Assembly: GCA_004322325.1 (NCBI GenBank) | Contig: SCTP01000012.1 | Location: 1-22,799 of the forward strand | Reading direction: 5' to 3' | Length of the DNA: 22,799 bases | Source of the DNA: Gammaproteobacteria bacterium | GTDB lineage: Bacteria > Pseudomonadota > Gammaproteobacteria > DSM-16500 | Shown here: positions 1 through 8,229 of the stretch, piece after piece | Layout: each line of letters opens with the position of its first letter | Numbering within the stretch: position 1 is the stretch's first letter | Notes under the pieces: model-generated | Seen by the model: only the letters and a program-made list of their open reading frames with translations | The model's database searches: none | What the model was told of the DNA's origin: nothing | Program-made: the position numbers and the translations under genes

Positions 1-509
1 CCACAATATTCTCTTACCACGCTGAAGCGGTTTTTCTCCGCATGCTCCTGAATCGCCGCCCCAATATCCCCAAAATAAACGCCTGGTTTGACCAGCTTAA
101 TCCCCAAATAGAGGCATTCCTGCGTTACCCGAATCAGACGTTCTGCTAATACACTCGGGTTCCCGATCGTAAATATTTTACTCGTATCCCCATGGTAGCC
201 GTCCTTCAATACCGTCACGTCAATATTCACGATATCGCCTTCTTTGAGCACCCGTGGCCCCGGAATGCCATGGCATACTTGATGATTAACCGACGTGCAA
301 ATCGATTTCGGATAACCATGATAATTAAGTGGAGCAGGGATGGCTTTTTGTACGTTGATAATGTAATCGTGACAAATTTGATCAAGCTCCTCCGTCATGA
401 TACCTGCCTTGACGTAGGGCTCAATCATTTCCAATACTTCCGCTGCCAGGCGTCCGGCGACGCGCATTTTTTCGATGTCTTCCGTTGTCTTAATGATAAT
501 GTCTGTCAT
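1..509 (-). CDS. map: Methionine aminopeptidase type I, 5' part (runs off window)
   Basis: This is the N-terminal 169 codons of a type I methionine aminopeptidase, the dinuclear metalloenzyme that removes the initiator Met from nascent proteins in the cytoplasm. The translation starts MTDIIIKTTEDIEKMRVAGR. It carries the family signature VNHQVCHGIPG with His80 and then VNIDVTVLKDGYHGDTSK with the metal-binding aspartates D97 and D108. The remaining metal ligands lie beyond the window edge. The start at 509 fits the family N-terminus; the upstream AAAGAAA is only a weak ribosome-binding site. The gene is divergent from rpsB, 171 nt away, a common arrangement in Gammaproteobacteria. Its own promoter must overlap the rpsB promoter region, but I see no convincing one. 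Identification is certain at family level. Confidence 0.97.
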   Translation of the reverse strand, partial: MTDIIIKTTEDIEKMRVAGRLAAEVLEMIEPYVKAGIMTEELDQICHDYIINVQKAIPAPLNYHGYPKSICTSVNHQVCHGIPGPRVLKEGDIVNIDVTVLKDGYHGDTSKIFTIGNPSVLAERLIRVTQECLYLGIKLVKPGVYFGDIGAAIQEHAEKNRFSVVREYC

Positions 510-522
510 GTGTTTCTTTAAT

Positions 523-551
523 TTGCTGGATAGAACGATCTATGGTATAAA
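523..551 (+). promoter_or_regulatory. Sigma70 promoter of the rpsB operon
   Basis: A -35 TTGCTG at 523-528 and a -10 TATAAA at 546-551 are separated by exactly 17 nt. A GC-rich discriminator (GGCG) follows, as is typical of growth-rate-controlled ribosomal protein promoters. Transcription would start near 558, giving a leader of about 120 nt before rpsB. Only sequence matches support this. Confidence 0.7.
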
Positions 552-600
552 GGCGTCCTTTATTAAGCAACATTAACTTAAACCACACGCGTGTCATCAC

Positions 601-667
601 TGACTGCCGGGTGCTTTATCGGATAATCGGTAAGGTTGGCAGAAGGGTGCGCGGAGGCTTAACCCGA
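601..667 (+). promoter_or_regulatory. rpsB leader, probable S2 autoregulatory RNA element
   Basis: The leader can fold into two helices: CTGCC (604-608) with GGCAG (638-642), and GGGT (645-648) with ACCC (662-665). The second encloses GCGGAGGCTTA. The block GCGGAGGCTTAACCC (651-665) closely matches, from memory, the conserved 3' part of the gammaproteobacterial rpsB leader, to which ribosomal protein S2 binds to repress rpsB-tsf. Binding itself is inferred. Confidence 0.6.
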
Positions 668-680
668 AGAGGAAAATGCA

Positions 681-1466
681 ATGCAATTTACGATGCAAGA
701 TATGTTAAAAGCCGGTGTCCACTTTGGTCACCAAACCCGTTATTGGAACCCTAAAATGGGCAATTTCATTTACGGTTCACGTAACAAAATCCATATTATC
801 GATCTCGGCAAGACCCAACCCTTATTCCAAGATGCCCTCAATTTTGTGGGCGATATTGCCGCGAAAAAAGGTAAGATCTTGTTCGTTGGCACCAAATACG
901 CCGCGCAAGATCTCATTCAGCAAGAAGCTGAACGCTGCAAAATGCCATATGTGAATCGCCGTTGGTTAGGCGGTATGTTGACGAATTACAAAACCATTCG
1001 TCAGTCTATTCGACGTTTAAAAGAATTAGAAGCAATGTTTGAATCCGGTAAATTTGGCCGTTTGACCAAGAAAGAAATTCTCGGGTTGGAACGCGAAAAA
1101 GCTAAATTATTAAATAGCTTAGGCGGTATCAAAAACATGGGCGGTATCCCTGATGCCTTATTTGTCATCGACGTTGGTCATGAAAAAATCGCTGTTCGCG
1201 AAGCACAACGTTTAGGTATTCCTGTGATTGGGGTGGTAGATACCAATAACGATCCCGATGGTATCACCTACGTGATCCCTGGTAACGATGATTCGACTCG
1301 CGCCATCCGCTTCTACACCTCTAGCATTGCCGATGCCGTTATGGAAGCACGCGCTAGCGCGGGAGATATGGGTGATATCGCTGAAGCAGCAGCCGATAGT
1401 ACGGATGAATCGATAGAAAACCCGCTATCTGATAGCGATGATCTGGGTGAAGAGGAATCTAAGTAA
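681..1466 (+). CDS. rpsB: 30S ribosomal protein S2
   Basis: Ribosomal protein S2 is a structural component of the small subunit, at the head-body junction. The 261-residue product has the family hallmarks: [19 protein letters not shown] near the N-terminus, [10 protein letters not shown], the strongly conserved [16 protein letters not shown], and PDALFVIDV followed by [11 protein letters not shown]. It is about 20 residues longer than E. coli S2 because of an acidic, Asp/Glu/Ser-rich tail after about residue 230. The start at 681 is preceded by AAGAGGAAA at suitable spacing; another ATG at 676 is out of frame. It is the first gene of the operon, 11 nt before tsf, and probably controlled by its own product through the leader RNA. 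Confidence 0.98.
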   Translation: MQFTMQDMLKAGVHFGHQTRYWNPKMGNFIYGSRNKIHIIDLGKTQPLFQDALNFVGDIAAKKGKILFVGTKYAAQDLIQQEAERCKMPYVNRRWLGGMLTNYKTIRQSIRRLKELEAMFESGKFGRLTKKEILGLEREKAKLLNSLGGIKNMGGIPDALFVIDVGHEKIAVREAQRLGIPVIGVVDTNNDPDGITYVIPGNDDSTRAIRFYTSSIADAVMEARASAGDMGDIAEAAADSTDESIENPLSDSDDLGEEESK

Positions 1467-1477
1467 GAGGTGATTGT

Positions 1478-2368
1478 ATGTCAGCAGCTATTTCTGCAGC
1501 TCAAGTAAAAGAATTACGCGAACGTACCGGTGCGGGGATGATGGAGTGCAAAAAAGCACTTGCTGAAACCCAAGGCGATATGGAACGTGCGATTGAAGAA
1601 TTACGTAAGACAGGTGCCGCTAAGGCCAGTAAGAAAGCCGGCCGGGTGGCCGCGGATGGTGCGGTTTTCATGGCAGATAATGGTAAACAAGCTGTGATGG
1701 TCGAAATCAATAGCGAAACCGATTTCGTGGCGCGGGATACCAACTTTGCTGCTTTCGGCAAAGCCGTGGCAGAAACAGCCTTGGCTACTTTGTTGCAAGA
1801 CGTGGCCGCCTTGTCCGCCGCGACACTGGTTGGCACGAGTCAAACCGTCGAAGCCGCGCGTCAAGAATTGGTGGCGAAAGTGGGTGAAAATATCCAAATC
1901 CGCCGTATCGTATTGAGCAATGCGGGTGCTAATACCACCGGCACTTATCTCCACGGCACGCGCATTGGTGTGGTGGTGGAGCTCGATGCTGATAACAAAG
2001 AATTAGCACGCGATATCGCGATGCACATTGCCGCCAGCAAGCCACTCGTGATTTCTCCTCAAGACGTGCCGCAAGATGTCATCGCGAAAGAGAAAGAAAT
2101 CTACATGGCCCAAGCTGCTTCCAGCGGTAAACCGCAAGAGATTATTGAAAAAATGGTCGCTGGCCGTTTAAAGAAGTATCTCGATGAAGTGAGTTTAGTC
2201 GGTCAGCCTTTTGTCAAAGATCCCGACACAGCTGTCGGCAACTTGCTCAATAAGCATCGTGCCAAAGTCTTAGCGTTTTATCGCTATGAAGTCGGTGAAG
2301 GTATCGAAAAAGTATCGGAAGATTTTAAAGAAGCCGTGATGTCGATGACACAAATGCAAGGTAGCTAA
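1478..2368 (+). CDS. tsf: Elongation factor Ts
   Basis: EF-Ts is the nucleotide exchange factor that regenerates EF-Tu-GTP in the cytoplasm. The 296-residue product begins with the UBA-like N-terminal domain (VKELRERTGAGMMECKKAL). It carries the EF-Tu-contacting motif SETDFVARD, with TDFVAR at residues 81-86, and a second core repeat with HIAASKP. The C-terminal part includes the conserved LVGQPFVKD and a coiled-coil-like tail. The length is close to the usual 280-300 residues. A good ribosome-binding site, AAGAGGTGA, lies just before the ATG. It is 11 nt downstream of rpsB, so the two are co-transcribed and likely share S2 feedback control. Nothing is unusual. Confidence 0.98.
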   Translation: MSAAISAAQVKELRERTGAGMMECKKALAETQGDMERAIEELRKTGAAKASKKAGRVAADGAVFMADNGKQAVMVEINSETDFVARDTNFAAFGKAVAETALATLLQDVAALSAATLVGTSQTVEAARQELVAKVGENIQIRRIVLSNAGANTTGTYLHGTRIGVVVELDADNKELARDIAMHIAASKPLVISPQDVPQDVIAKEKEIYMAQAASSGKPQEIIEKMVAGRLKKYLDEVSLVGQPFVKDPDTAVGNLLNKHRAKVLAFYRYEVGEGIEKVSEDFKEAVMSMTQMQGS

Positions 2369-2385
2369 AAAAGGGCAGCTGAAAT

Positions 2386-3126
2386 ATGGAGCAACCATCA
2401 GCAAGTGTAAAGCCAGTTTATCGGCGCGTTTTGCTTAAATTAAGCGGTGAAGCATTACAAGGTGATCACTTATTTGGTATTGATAACAGTAAGTGCTGCC
2501 GCATCGCTCAAGAAATTATGGGTGTCACCCAGCTTGGTGTCCAAGTCGCGCTTGTCATAGGCGCGGGGAACCTGATTCGCGGCGCAGATCTTTGCGCCGC
2601 GGGGTTTGACCGGATTGCGGCAGATCAAATGGGTATGCTGGCAACGGTCATTAATGGCCTTGCGCTGCGAGATGCACTGGAGCGGAAATCCATTCCAGTC
2701 ACGTTGATGTCTGCTGTCGCTGTGCCCAGTATGGCGGATCAATACGATCGCTATAAAGCGCAAGAAAAGTTGCAGCAGGGTTATGTGGTCATCTTTGCGG
2801 CGGGGACGGGTAACCCACTCGTCACGACGGATTCAGCCGCTGCTTTACGCGGTATTGAAATTGATGCGGACCTGGTGCTGAAAGCGACTAAAGTAGAAGG
2901 CGTGTTTGATGATGATCCAATCAAAAATCCGAAAGCGGAACGTTATCAACAACTCAGTTATGACGAGGTTATCAGTAAACGCCTCGGTGTGATGGATTTA
3001 ACCGCCATTTTGCTGTGCCAGGATCACGGACTGCCATTGCGGGTGTTTAACATGAATAAACCCGGTGCATTAAAACGAATTATGTTAGGTGAAGATATTG
3101 GAACGCTGATTCAAGCTTCAGAATAG
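2386..3126 (+). CDS. pyrH: Uridylate (UMP) kinase
   Basis: PyrH phosphorylates UMP to UDP with ATP; it belongs to the hexameric amino-acid-kinase-fold UMP kinases of bacteria and feeds pyrimidine nucleotide synthesis. Hallmarks in the 246-residue product are [11 protein letters not shown] near the N-terminus, [17 protein letters not shown], the [19 protein letters not shown] block, [18 protein letters not shown], and [16 protein letters not shown] near the C-terminus. The glycine-rich loop usually written VIGGGN reads VIGAGN here, a Gly-to-Ala change at a normally invariant place. The rest looks intact, so I expect an active enzyme. The gene lies 17 nt after tsf and 11 nt before frr, in the usual order. 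Confidence 0.97.
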   Translation: MEQPSASVKPVYRRVLLKLSGEALQGDHLFGIDNSKCCRIAQEIMGVTQLGVQVALVIGAGNLIRGADLCAAGFDRIAADQMGMLATVINGLALRDALERKSIPVTLMSAVAVPSMADQYDRYKAQEKLQQGYVVIFAAGTGNPLVTTDSAAALRGIEIDADLVLKATKVEGVFDDDPIKNPKAERYQQLSYDEVISKRLGVMDLTAILLCQDHGLPLRVFNMNKPGALKRIMLGEDIGTLIQASE

Positions 3127-3137
3127 AGGAAACCTTC

Positions 3138-3692
3138 ATGCATAAAATAGTAAAAGACGCAGAAATGCGCATGCGTAAATCCATCGAATCATTTAAAACG
3201 GAATTGACTAAGCTACGTACTGGTCGTGCTCATCCGAGTATCCTGGATCATATCCACGTGGATTATTACGGCAGTGAAATGGCGATCAATCAGGTGGCGA
3301 ACGTCACCGCCAGTGATGCACGCACGTTGACGATCACGCCCTGGGAAAAAAATATGGTGGCGGTGATTGAAAAAGCGATTCTTAATTCTGATCTAGGTTT
3401 AAATCCTGCTACAGCGGGTACGGTGATTCGAGTTCCCATGCCGCCTTTGAATGAAGAGCGAAGAAAAGAACTCATTAAAGTCGTCCGTACGGAAGCAGAA
3501 GCAGCGCGAGTGAGTGTCCGTAATGTGCGCCGCGATGCGAATGCGGAATTAAAAGAAATGCTGAAAGCGAAGCAAATCACGGAAGATGAAGAGCGCCGTC
3601 TGGGAGAAGAGGTGCAAAAACTGACAGATAAAATGGTCGCTGAAGTGGATCAAATCACCACAGCAAAAGAAGCGGATCTGATGGCTATTTAG
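3138..3692 (+). CDS. frr: Ribosome recycling factor
   Basis: RRF splits post-termination ribosomes together with EF-G. The 184-residue product is almost exactly the family length of 185. It shows the typical N-terminal helix with [18 protein letters not shown], the domain II region [15 protein letters not shown], then [18 protein letters not shown] and the charged long-helix C-terminus. GAGGAAACC precedes the ATG. It directly follows pyrH as in E. coli. In E. coli the next gene is dxr, which is missing here; uppS begins 5 nt after the frr stop. Confidence 0.98.
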   Translation: MHKIVKDAEMRMRKSIESFKTELTKLRTGRAHPSILDHIHVDYYGSEMAINQVANVTASDARTLTITPWEKNMVAVIEKAILNSDLGLNPATAGTVIRVPMPPLNEERRKELIKVVRTEAEAARVSVRNVRRDANAELKEMLKAKQITEDEERRLGEEVQKLTDKMVAEVDQITTAKEADLMAI

Positions 3693-3697
3693 CCCCT

Positions 3698-4438
3698 ATG
3701 TCGACATCAACTTTGCCACAACACATTGCTATCATTATGGACGGAAATGGCCGCTGGGCTAAACAGCGGTTCATGCCACGCCTGGCGGGTCACCGTGCAG
3801 GGGTGGAGGCAGCGCGGCAAGTGGTGAAGAATTGTTTGAAGAGAAAGATCAAAGTGCTTTCTCTTTTTGCTTTCAGCAGCGAAAACTGGCGTCGTCCTGC
3901 ACAAGAAGTCAGTCATTTAATGGAATTATTTCTGACGGGCTTAGAGCGCGAAGTCAATGTGTTACATGAAAACAATATTCAATTACGCTTTATTGGCGAC
4001 CGCACCCGGTTGAATGCTAGATTATGCCAAAAAATCCAAGACGTGGAAAAACTGACTCAACAGAATACGGCGATGGTGTTAATTATCGCAGTAGATTACG
4101 GTGGTCAATGGGATATTTGCCAAGCGACGCGTCAATTAGCTCAAGAAGTGGAAGCTGGACAGTTAAAAAGTGCTGACATTACGCCGGAAAAACTCGCGAG
4201 CAAGTTGTCTTTTGCTGATTTACCCAATCCAGATCTCTTTATCCGTACCAGTGGCGAAGTACGCATCAGTAATTTTATGCTCTGGCAGCTGGCTTATGCT
4301 GAACTCTATTTTACCCCCACCTTATGGCCCGATTTTGATGAGAAAGAGCTCGATAAAGCGCTTTTTCATTATACTCATCGTGAACGCCGTTTCGGTTATA
4401 GTAGTGAACAATTAATATGCTCAAACAACGTATCCTAA
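3698..4438 (+). CDS. uppS: Undecaprenyl diphosphate synthase (cis-prenyltransferase)
   Basis: UppS condenses isopentenyl diphosphate with farnesyl diphosphate to make C55-PP, the lipid carrier for peptidoglycan and O-antigen. In the 246-residue product, IAIIMDGNGRWAKQR carries the catalytic Asp15 and the phosphate-binding loop. FAFSSENWRRP is the substrate-binding Ser/Asn/Trp motif. DLFIRTSGEVRISNFMLWQ is the C-terminal IPP/Mg-binding motif, with Ser and Val at positions often occupied by Gly and Gln. The 3' end overlaps cdsA by 22 nt, so the two are translationally coupled. The IPP source is not encoded nearby because dxr is absent from its usual place. Confidence 0.97.
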   Translation: MSTSTLPQHIAIIMDGNGRWAKQRFMPRLAGHRAGVEAARQVVKNCLKRKIKVLSLFAFSSENWRRPAQEVSHLMELFLTGLEREVNVLHENNIQLRFIGDRTRLNARLCQKIQDVEKLTQQNTAMVLIIAVDYGGQWDICQATRQLAQEVEAGQLKSADITPEKLASKLSFADLPNPDLFIRTSGEVRISNFMLWQLAYAELYFTPTLWPDFDEKELDKALFHYTHRERRFGYSSEQLICSNNVS

Positions 4439-5229
4439 CCGCTCTGATTTTGATTCCTTTTACGCTAGCCCTGTTAGTTTATCTTCCGCCGGCTGGGTTT
4501 TGCATTGTCACCCTGTTGATGACGCTGGCTGCTGCAGGAGAATGGTCGAATCTGATGGGAGTCAAGCGCGTCTCGCGGCGTATTCTTTACGTGGGTATCA
4601 TCTTATTTTTGATGATAGACGCCCTTTTTATTCCCGCACCGGTTATCTTAGCGATAGCATTTATTTGGTGGCTATGGGCAACGGTAGCCGTGTTAAGGTA
4701 TCCGCGCGGCAGCCAAGGGTGGGGTCGTAGTGTCTTGTTACGCGGCTTGATGGGAGTGTTTGTTTTGATCCCCTGCTGGGTTGCCATCAACTATATTCGT
4801 ATGCAAAGCGATGGTGTTTTCGATCTTCTCTTTCTTTTCCTGCTGATCTGGGGCGCTGATTCCGTGGCATATTTTGTAGGAAAAAAATGGGGGAAAACCA
4901 AGTTAGCCCCTGAGGTCAGCCCTGGCAAAAGTGTGCAAGGCTTTGCTGCCGCCATGCTTTCAGCCATTGGGATTGCAGCAGCGGCTTTAGCCTTCTGGAA
5001 GGTGCCGTTGCCTATTTGGCCTTGGGTAATTGCACTTGCCATGGTGACAGTATTATTCTCCGTGGTTGGTGATTTATGCGAGAGTATGCTAAAACGGCAA
5101 GCGGGGCTTAAAGACTCGGGCAGTCTCTTACCAGGGCATGGCGGGCTGCTTGATCGGATTGATAGTTTAACCGCCGCGGCACCTATATTTGCTTTAGGAG
5201 CGATTTTATTAGGGGTATTTTTAGGATAA
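4417..5229 (+). CDS. cdsA: Phosphatidate cytidylyltransferase (CDP-diglyceride synthase)
   Basis: CdsA makes CDP-diacylglycerol from phosphatidic acid and CTP at the inner membrane, the entry to phospholipid synthesis. The 270-residue product is highly hydrophobic, with roughly eight membrane segments. Near its C-terminus it carries the complete signature of the family, running from SMLKRQAGLKDSG through LLPGHGGLLDRIDS, including the metal-binding KD and HGG..DR residues. The earlier WGADSVAYFVGKKWGKTKLAPEVSPGKS region is also typical. The start lies inside the 3' end of uppS. Its stop codon is embedded in AGGATAA, which serves as the ribosome-binding site for bamA. In E. coli rseP follows; here bamA follows directly. 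Confidence 0.96.
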   Translation: MLKQRILTALILIPFTLALLVYLPPAGFCIVTLLMTLAAAGEWSNLMGVKRVSRRILYVGIILFLMIDALFIPAPVILAIAFIWWLWATVAVLRYPRGSQGWGRSVLLRGLMGVFVLIPCWVAINYIRMQSDGVFDLLFLFLLIWGADSVAYFVGKKWGKTKLAPEVSPGKSVQGFAAAMLSAIGIAAAALAFWKVPLPIWPWVIALAMVTVLFSVVGDLCESMLKRQAGLKDSGSLLPGHGGLLDRIDSLTAAAPIFALGAILLGVFLG

Positions 5230-5233
5230 AAAA

Positions 5234-7552
5234 ATGAAAAAAATAGTTTACTGTTTAATGGTGTTGTTTCAATTATGGATGCCAGTTTGGGCTCAGCAAG
5301 CCTTTGTGGTGAAACATATTGAAATTGAAGGATTACAGCATATTTCTGCCGCCACGGTGGAGAGCTACTTACCCATCAAACGCGGTCAAACTCTGCAACC
5401 CGCGAAAACAGCCGCTATCCTGCGTGTACTCTATCAAACCGGTTTCTTTGATCGTATCACCCTTTCCAAAGGGCCTGACGGTACGTTAATTATCCATGTC
5501 GTGGAACGTCCCACGATCGGGGAACTTAAAGTTAGCGGCAACTCAGTCATCCCCACCGATAAATTGACAACGGTGATGAAATCGCTAGATGTCTCCGAAG
5601 GTCGCGTTTATAACCCTGCTGTGTTAGAAAGAATCAAACAAGGTTTGTTGAACCAATACTATCAACTCGGTCGCTACAACGCTCGTGTGGAGATAGATGC
5701 GACACCGATGTCTCGTAACCGTGTCGCCGTGAAGGTCAATATCTCAGAAGGATTGGTGGCGAAAATCCAACGTATTTCCATTGTAGGTAATCATGTATTT
5801 GATGAAAAAACCTTAGTCAGCCAACTTACCATTTCTACCTCTGGCTTATTCACATTTATCACGCAAACGGACCGTTATTCCGAAGCTAAGCTGGATGAAA
5901 GTCTTGAGAAACTGCGTGCCTATTACATGGATCGCGGTTATATCCGTTTTGAAATTGTTTCTGCACAAGCGCAAGTGACACCCGACCGAAAATCTATTTA
6001 TGTGAGCGTCGTCATCAAAGAAGGCGAGCGTTACACGGTGAAAGGCTATGACTTACAAGGCCAACTGATTGTGCCGCGAGAAGAATTAGCCAAGCTTATT
6101 AACATCAAACCAGGCGAGACGTTTTCCAGGCAAAAAGTATTAGATGCAGAAAAAGCCATCACTGATCGGTTAGGGGATGAAGGTTATTTATTCGCTAAAA
6201 TTTCCTTGCGCCCACAAATTGATGATCAAACACATGAAGTGTTATTAGTCTTTGTCATCAATCCAGGCAAACGGATTTACGTACGGCATATTACTTTTTC
6301 TGATAACAATCGTACTAACGATGTGGTGTTGCGCCGTGAGATTCAACAGATGGAAGCGGCACCGGCTTCTTCTACCAAATTAGAAGAATCGAAACATCGG
6401 CTACTGTTACAGCCATTTGTGAAAGAAGCAGATATGTCTGTTAATCCAGTGGAAGATAGCAGTGATCAAGTCGATGTGAACTACAAAGTCAAAGAAGATA
6501 ATGCTGCCACCGCCACGTTTAAAATTGGTTACTCCCAATTGTATCGAACCATTTTGGGTGCTGGGTTCAATTTGAAGAATTTCTTAGGCACCGGTAATAC
6601 GTTTGGTGTGAATCTTTCGCGTAGTAAGTATGAACAGTTTTACGGTATGGATTATACCGATCCTTACTATACAGAAGACGGGATTAGCCGGACATACGAC
6701 TTCTCCATGTCACGTGTCGATCCGCGAGGGGCGGGTGTCAATAACGGCTATACCATGGATCAATACAAAGCAGGTGTTTTCTATGGCATTCCAGTCGGCC
6801 AAGAAAGTGACGTGATGAACCGGATTCAAGTGGGTGCAGCGGTTCAAGACTCCTTGATCCACCTGATCGCTGGAAACGTCTCTAACCAGATCAACCAGTA
6901 TGTGACAGACCATGGCACCCATTTCGAAGAACTCGACATGCGAGTGGGATATTCTCGCGATAGCCGTAATAAAGCGATTTTCCCCACCCGGGGCGGTATC
7001 CAAACGCTTTATCTTGACGTTTTTGCCCCTTTATCCGGCAATTCTGTCAGTTACTACCAAACTAACTACCATGGTAAATGGTATAACCCATTGACTGATC
7101 AGTTTATTTTTGTCACCAAAGCGGATTTGGGTTATGGCAATGGCTTCCATGGTATTCATGACTATCCTTTCTTTAGCAACTACTATGCCGGTGGGATCGA
7201 TTCCGTCCGCGGCTATGAAGGCTATTCCTTAGGGCCTAGGGATTCCAACGATAAGTCTTTTGGTGGTAATATGCTCGCTGACGCAAGTATAGGCTTAATT
7301 TTCCCGAACTTTGTGTCGGAGAATTTGCGTACCACCGCCTTTATCGATGGAGGTAACGTGTATACCTCTTTGGATAATAAGAGTTTTGGCGGGCAAAGCA
7401 CGAATTCGGGGCCATTGCGTTATTCGACAGGTATTGATGCCAGCATTCTGACGCCATTTGGGGTGATCGAGCTGAGTTTAGCCCAGCCGCTGAACCGGCG
7501 TCCGCATGATGAAAGAGAAACATTCCAGTTTGCTCTAGGCGGAAATTTCTGA
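5234..7552 (+). CDS. bamA: Outer membrane protein assembly factor BamA
   Basis: BamA is the Omp85-family core of the BAM complex that folds and inserts beta-barrel proteins into the outer membrane. The 772-residue product starts with a Sec signal peptide (MKKIVYCLMVLFQLWMPVWA|QQ). Five POTRA domains follow to about residue 420, then a 16-strand barrel. The barrel carries the diagnostic loop-6 motif VRGY at 658-661 and ends in an aromatic residue (FALGGNF), the normal outer-membrane insertion signal. Length is close to the usual 800. It is 4 nt downstream of cdsA and followed by its periplasmic partner skp and the lipid A genes, so envelope biogenesis functions are grouped. Confidence 0.97.
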   Translation: MKKIVYCLMVLFQLWMPVWAQQAFVVKHIEIEGLQHISAATVESYLPIKRGQTLQPAKTAAILRVLYQTGFFDRITLSKGPDGTLIIHVVERPTIGELKVSGNSVIPTDKLTTVMKSLDVSEGRVYNPAVLERIKQGLLNQYYQLGRYNARVEIDATPMSRNRVAVKVNISEGLVAKIQRISIVGNHVFDEKTLVSQLTISTSGLFTFITQTDRYSEAKLDESLEKLRAYYMDRGYIRFEIVSAQAQVTPDRKSIYVSVVIKEGERYTVKGYDLQGQLIVPREELAKLINIKPGETFSRQKVLDAEKAITDRLGDEGYLFAKISLRPQIDDQTHEVLLVFVINPGKRIYVRHITFSDNNRTNDVVLRREIQQMEAAPASSTKLEESKHRLLLQPFVKEADMSVNPVEDSSDQVDVNYKVKEDNAATATFKIGYSQLYRTILGAGFNLKNFLGTGNTFGVNLSRSKYEQFYGMDYTDPYYTEDGISRTYDFSMSRVDPRGAGVNNGYTMDQYKAGVFYGIPVGQESDVMNRIQVGAAVQDSLIHLIAGNVSNQINQYVTDHGTHFEELDMRVGYSRDSRNKAIFPTRGGIQTLYLDVFAPLSGNSVSYYQTNYHGKWYNPLTDQFIFVTKADLGYGNGFHGIHDYPFFSNYYAGGIDSVRGYEGYSLGPRDSNDKSFGGNMLADASIGLIFPNFVSENLRTTAFIDGGNVYTSLDNKSFGGQSTNSGPLRYSTGIDASILTPFGVIELSLAQPLNRRPHDERETFQFALGGNF

Positions 7553-7606
7553 TAAATATGGCTTCTTAGCTAGGATGAGCATTTAATTTTATTTTTGGAG
7601 AGTATC

Positions 7607-8152
7607 ATGAAGATTGCGAAAAAGTTTGGTGTGTTAGTGGGTTCCCTTTTACTCGTTACGGGCATGGGTGTAGCACAAGCAGCTGATACGTCAACGGCGA
7701 CCATGCCGCAAATAAAAGTGGCGGTGGTGAATGTACAGCAAGTATTACAGCAATCCCCACGCGTTGCTGAGTTGAGCAAGAAGTTAGAAAGTGAATTCAA
7801 AGATCGCCAAACGAAAATTGGTGACGAACAGAAATCCCTGCAAGATGAGTTAGATAAGTTTAAGAAAGATTCCATCACCATGAGTCAGAAAGATAAAGAT
7901 GCGGCGCAAAAGAAAATTGCAGCGGATCGAGCTGACTTAGTGAAGAAAGTCGTTGCTTATCAGCAAGATTTGCAGAAGGAGCAGAACAAGATCATGCAAG
8001 GTATCTTAGGCGATATGAATTCTATCGTGTCTAAGATAGCTAAAACAGAAAGCTATTCTTTGGTGTTAGATTCCCAAGCAGTTATTTTTGCTGGAGATGG
8101 AACAGATATCACTAAAGATGTTGCTAAAGAGTTCAACAGCAAGACGGGCTAA
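7607..8152 (+). CDS. skp: Periplasmic chaperone Skp/OmpH family
   Basis: Skp is a trimeric periplasmic chaperone that holds unfolded outer-membrane proteins on their way to BamA. The product is 181 residues, with a signal peptide (MKIAKKFGVLVGSLLLVTGM...AQA|AD). A short beta segment (IKVAVVNVQQVLQQSP) follows, then a long charged coiled coil at about 55-130 that forms the tentacles, and a C-terminal beta segment (YSLVLDSQAVIFAGDGTDIT). I chose ATG 7607 because GGAG at 7597-7600 precedes it properly and the signal peptide then starts normally; an in-frame TTG at 7595 overlaps that ribosome-binding site. It sits between bamA and lpxD as in E. coli. Confidence 0.93.
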   Translation: MKIAKKFGVLVGSLLLVTGMGVAQAADTSTATMPQIKVAVVNVQQVLQQSPRVAELSKKLESEFKDRQTKIGDEQKSLQDELDKFKKDSITMSQKDKDAAQKKIAADRADLVKKVVAYQQDLQKEQNKIMQGILGDMNSIVSKIAKTESYSLVLDSQAVIFAGDGTDITKDVAKEFNSKTG

Positions 8153-8175
8153 GCTCGTTTAGTAGTGAGTATAAA

Positions 8176-8209
8176 AGATCTCCCCCTTTTTTGGGGGAGA
8201 TTTATTTTT
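8176..8209 (+). terminator. Rho-independent terminator after skp
   Basis: A 9-bp stem, ATCTCCCCC (8178-8186) with GGGGGAGAT (8193-8201), has a 6-nt T-rich loop and is followed by TTATTTTT. This is a strong intrinsic terminator on the plus strand. Its end is only 18 nt from the lpxD start, so it separates the rpsB-skp run from lpxD-lpxB or acts as a partial terminator inside one operon. Confidence 0.85.
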
Positions 8210-8213
8210 GGGA

Positions 8214-8229
8214 ATGATTAATTAATCAT
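8214..8229. repeat. 16-nt perfect palindrome overlapping the lpxD start
   Basis: The sequence ATGATTAATTAATCAT is its own reverse complement and includes the first two bases of the lpxD start codon at 8228. It could be a protein-binding site or an RNA hairpin masking the start. The sequence alone does not say which, and chance in AT-rich DNA is possible. Confidence 0.4.

Noticed and set aside
192..521. Open frame of 109 codons on the plus strand
   Set aside because: It is antisense to map, whose conserved metal-binding motifs are on the minus strand.
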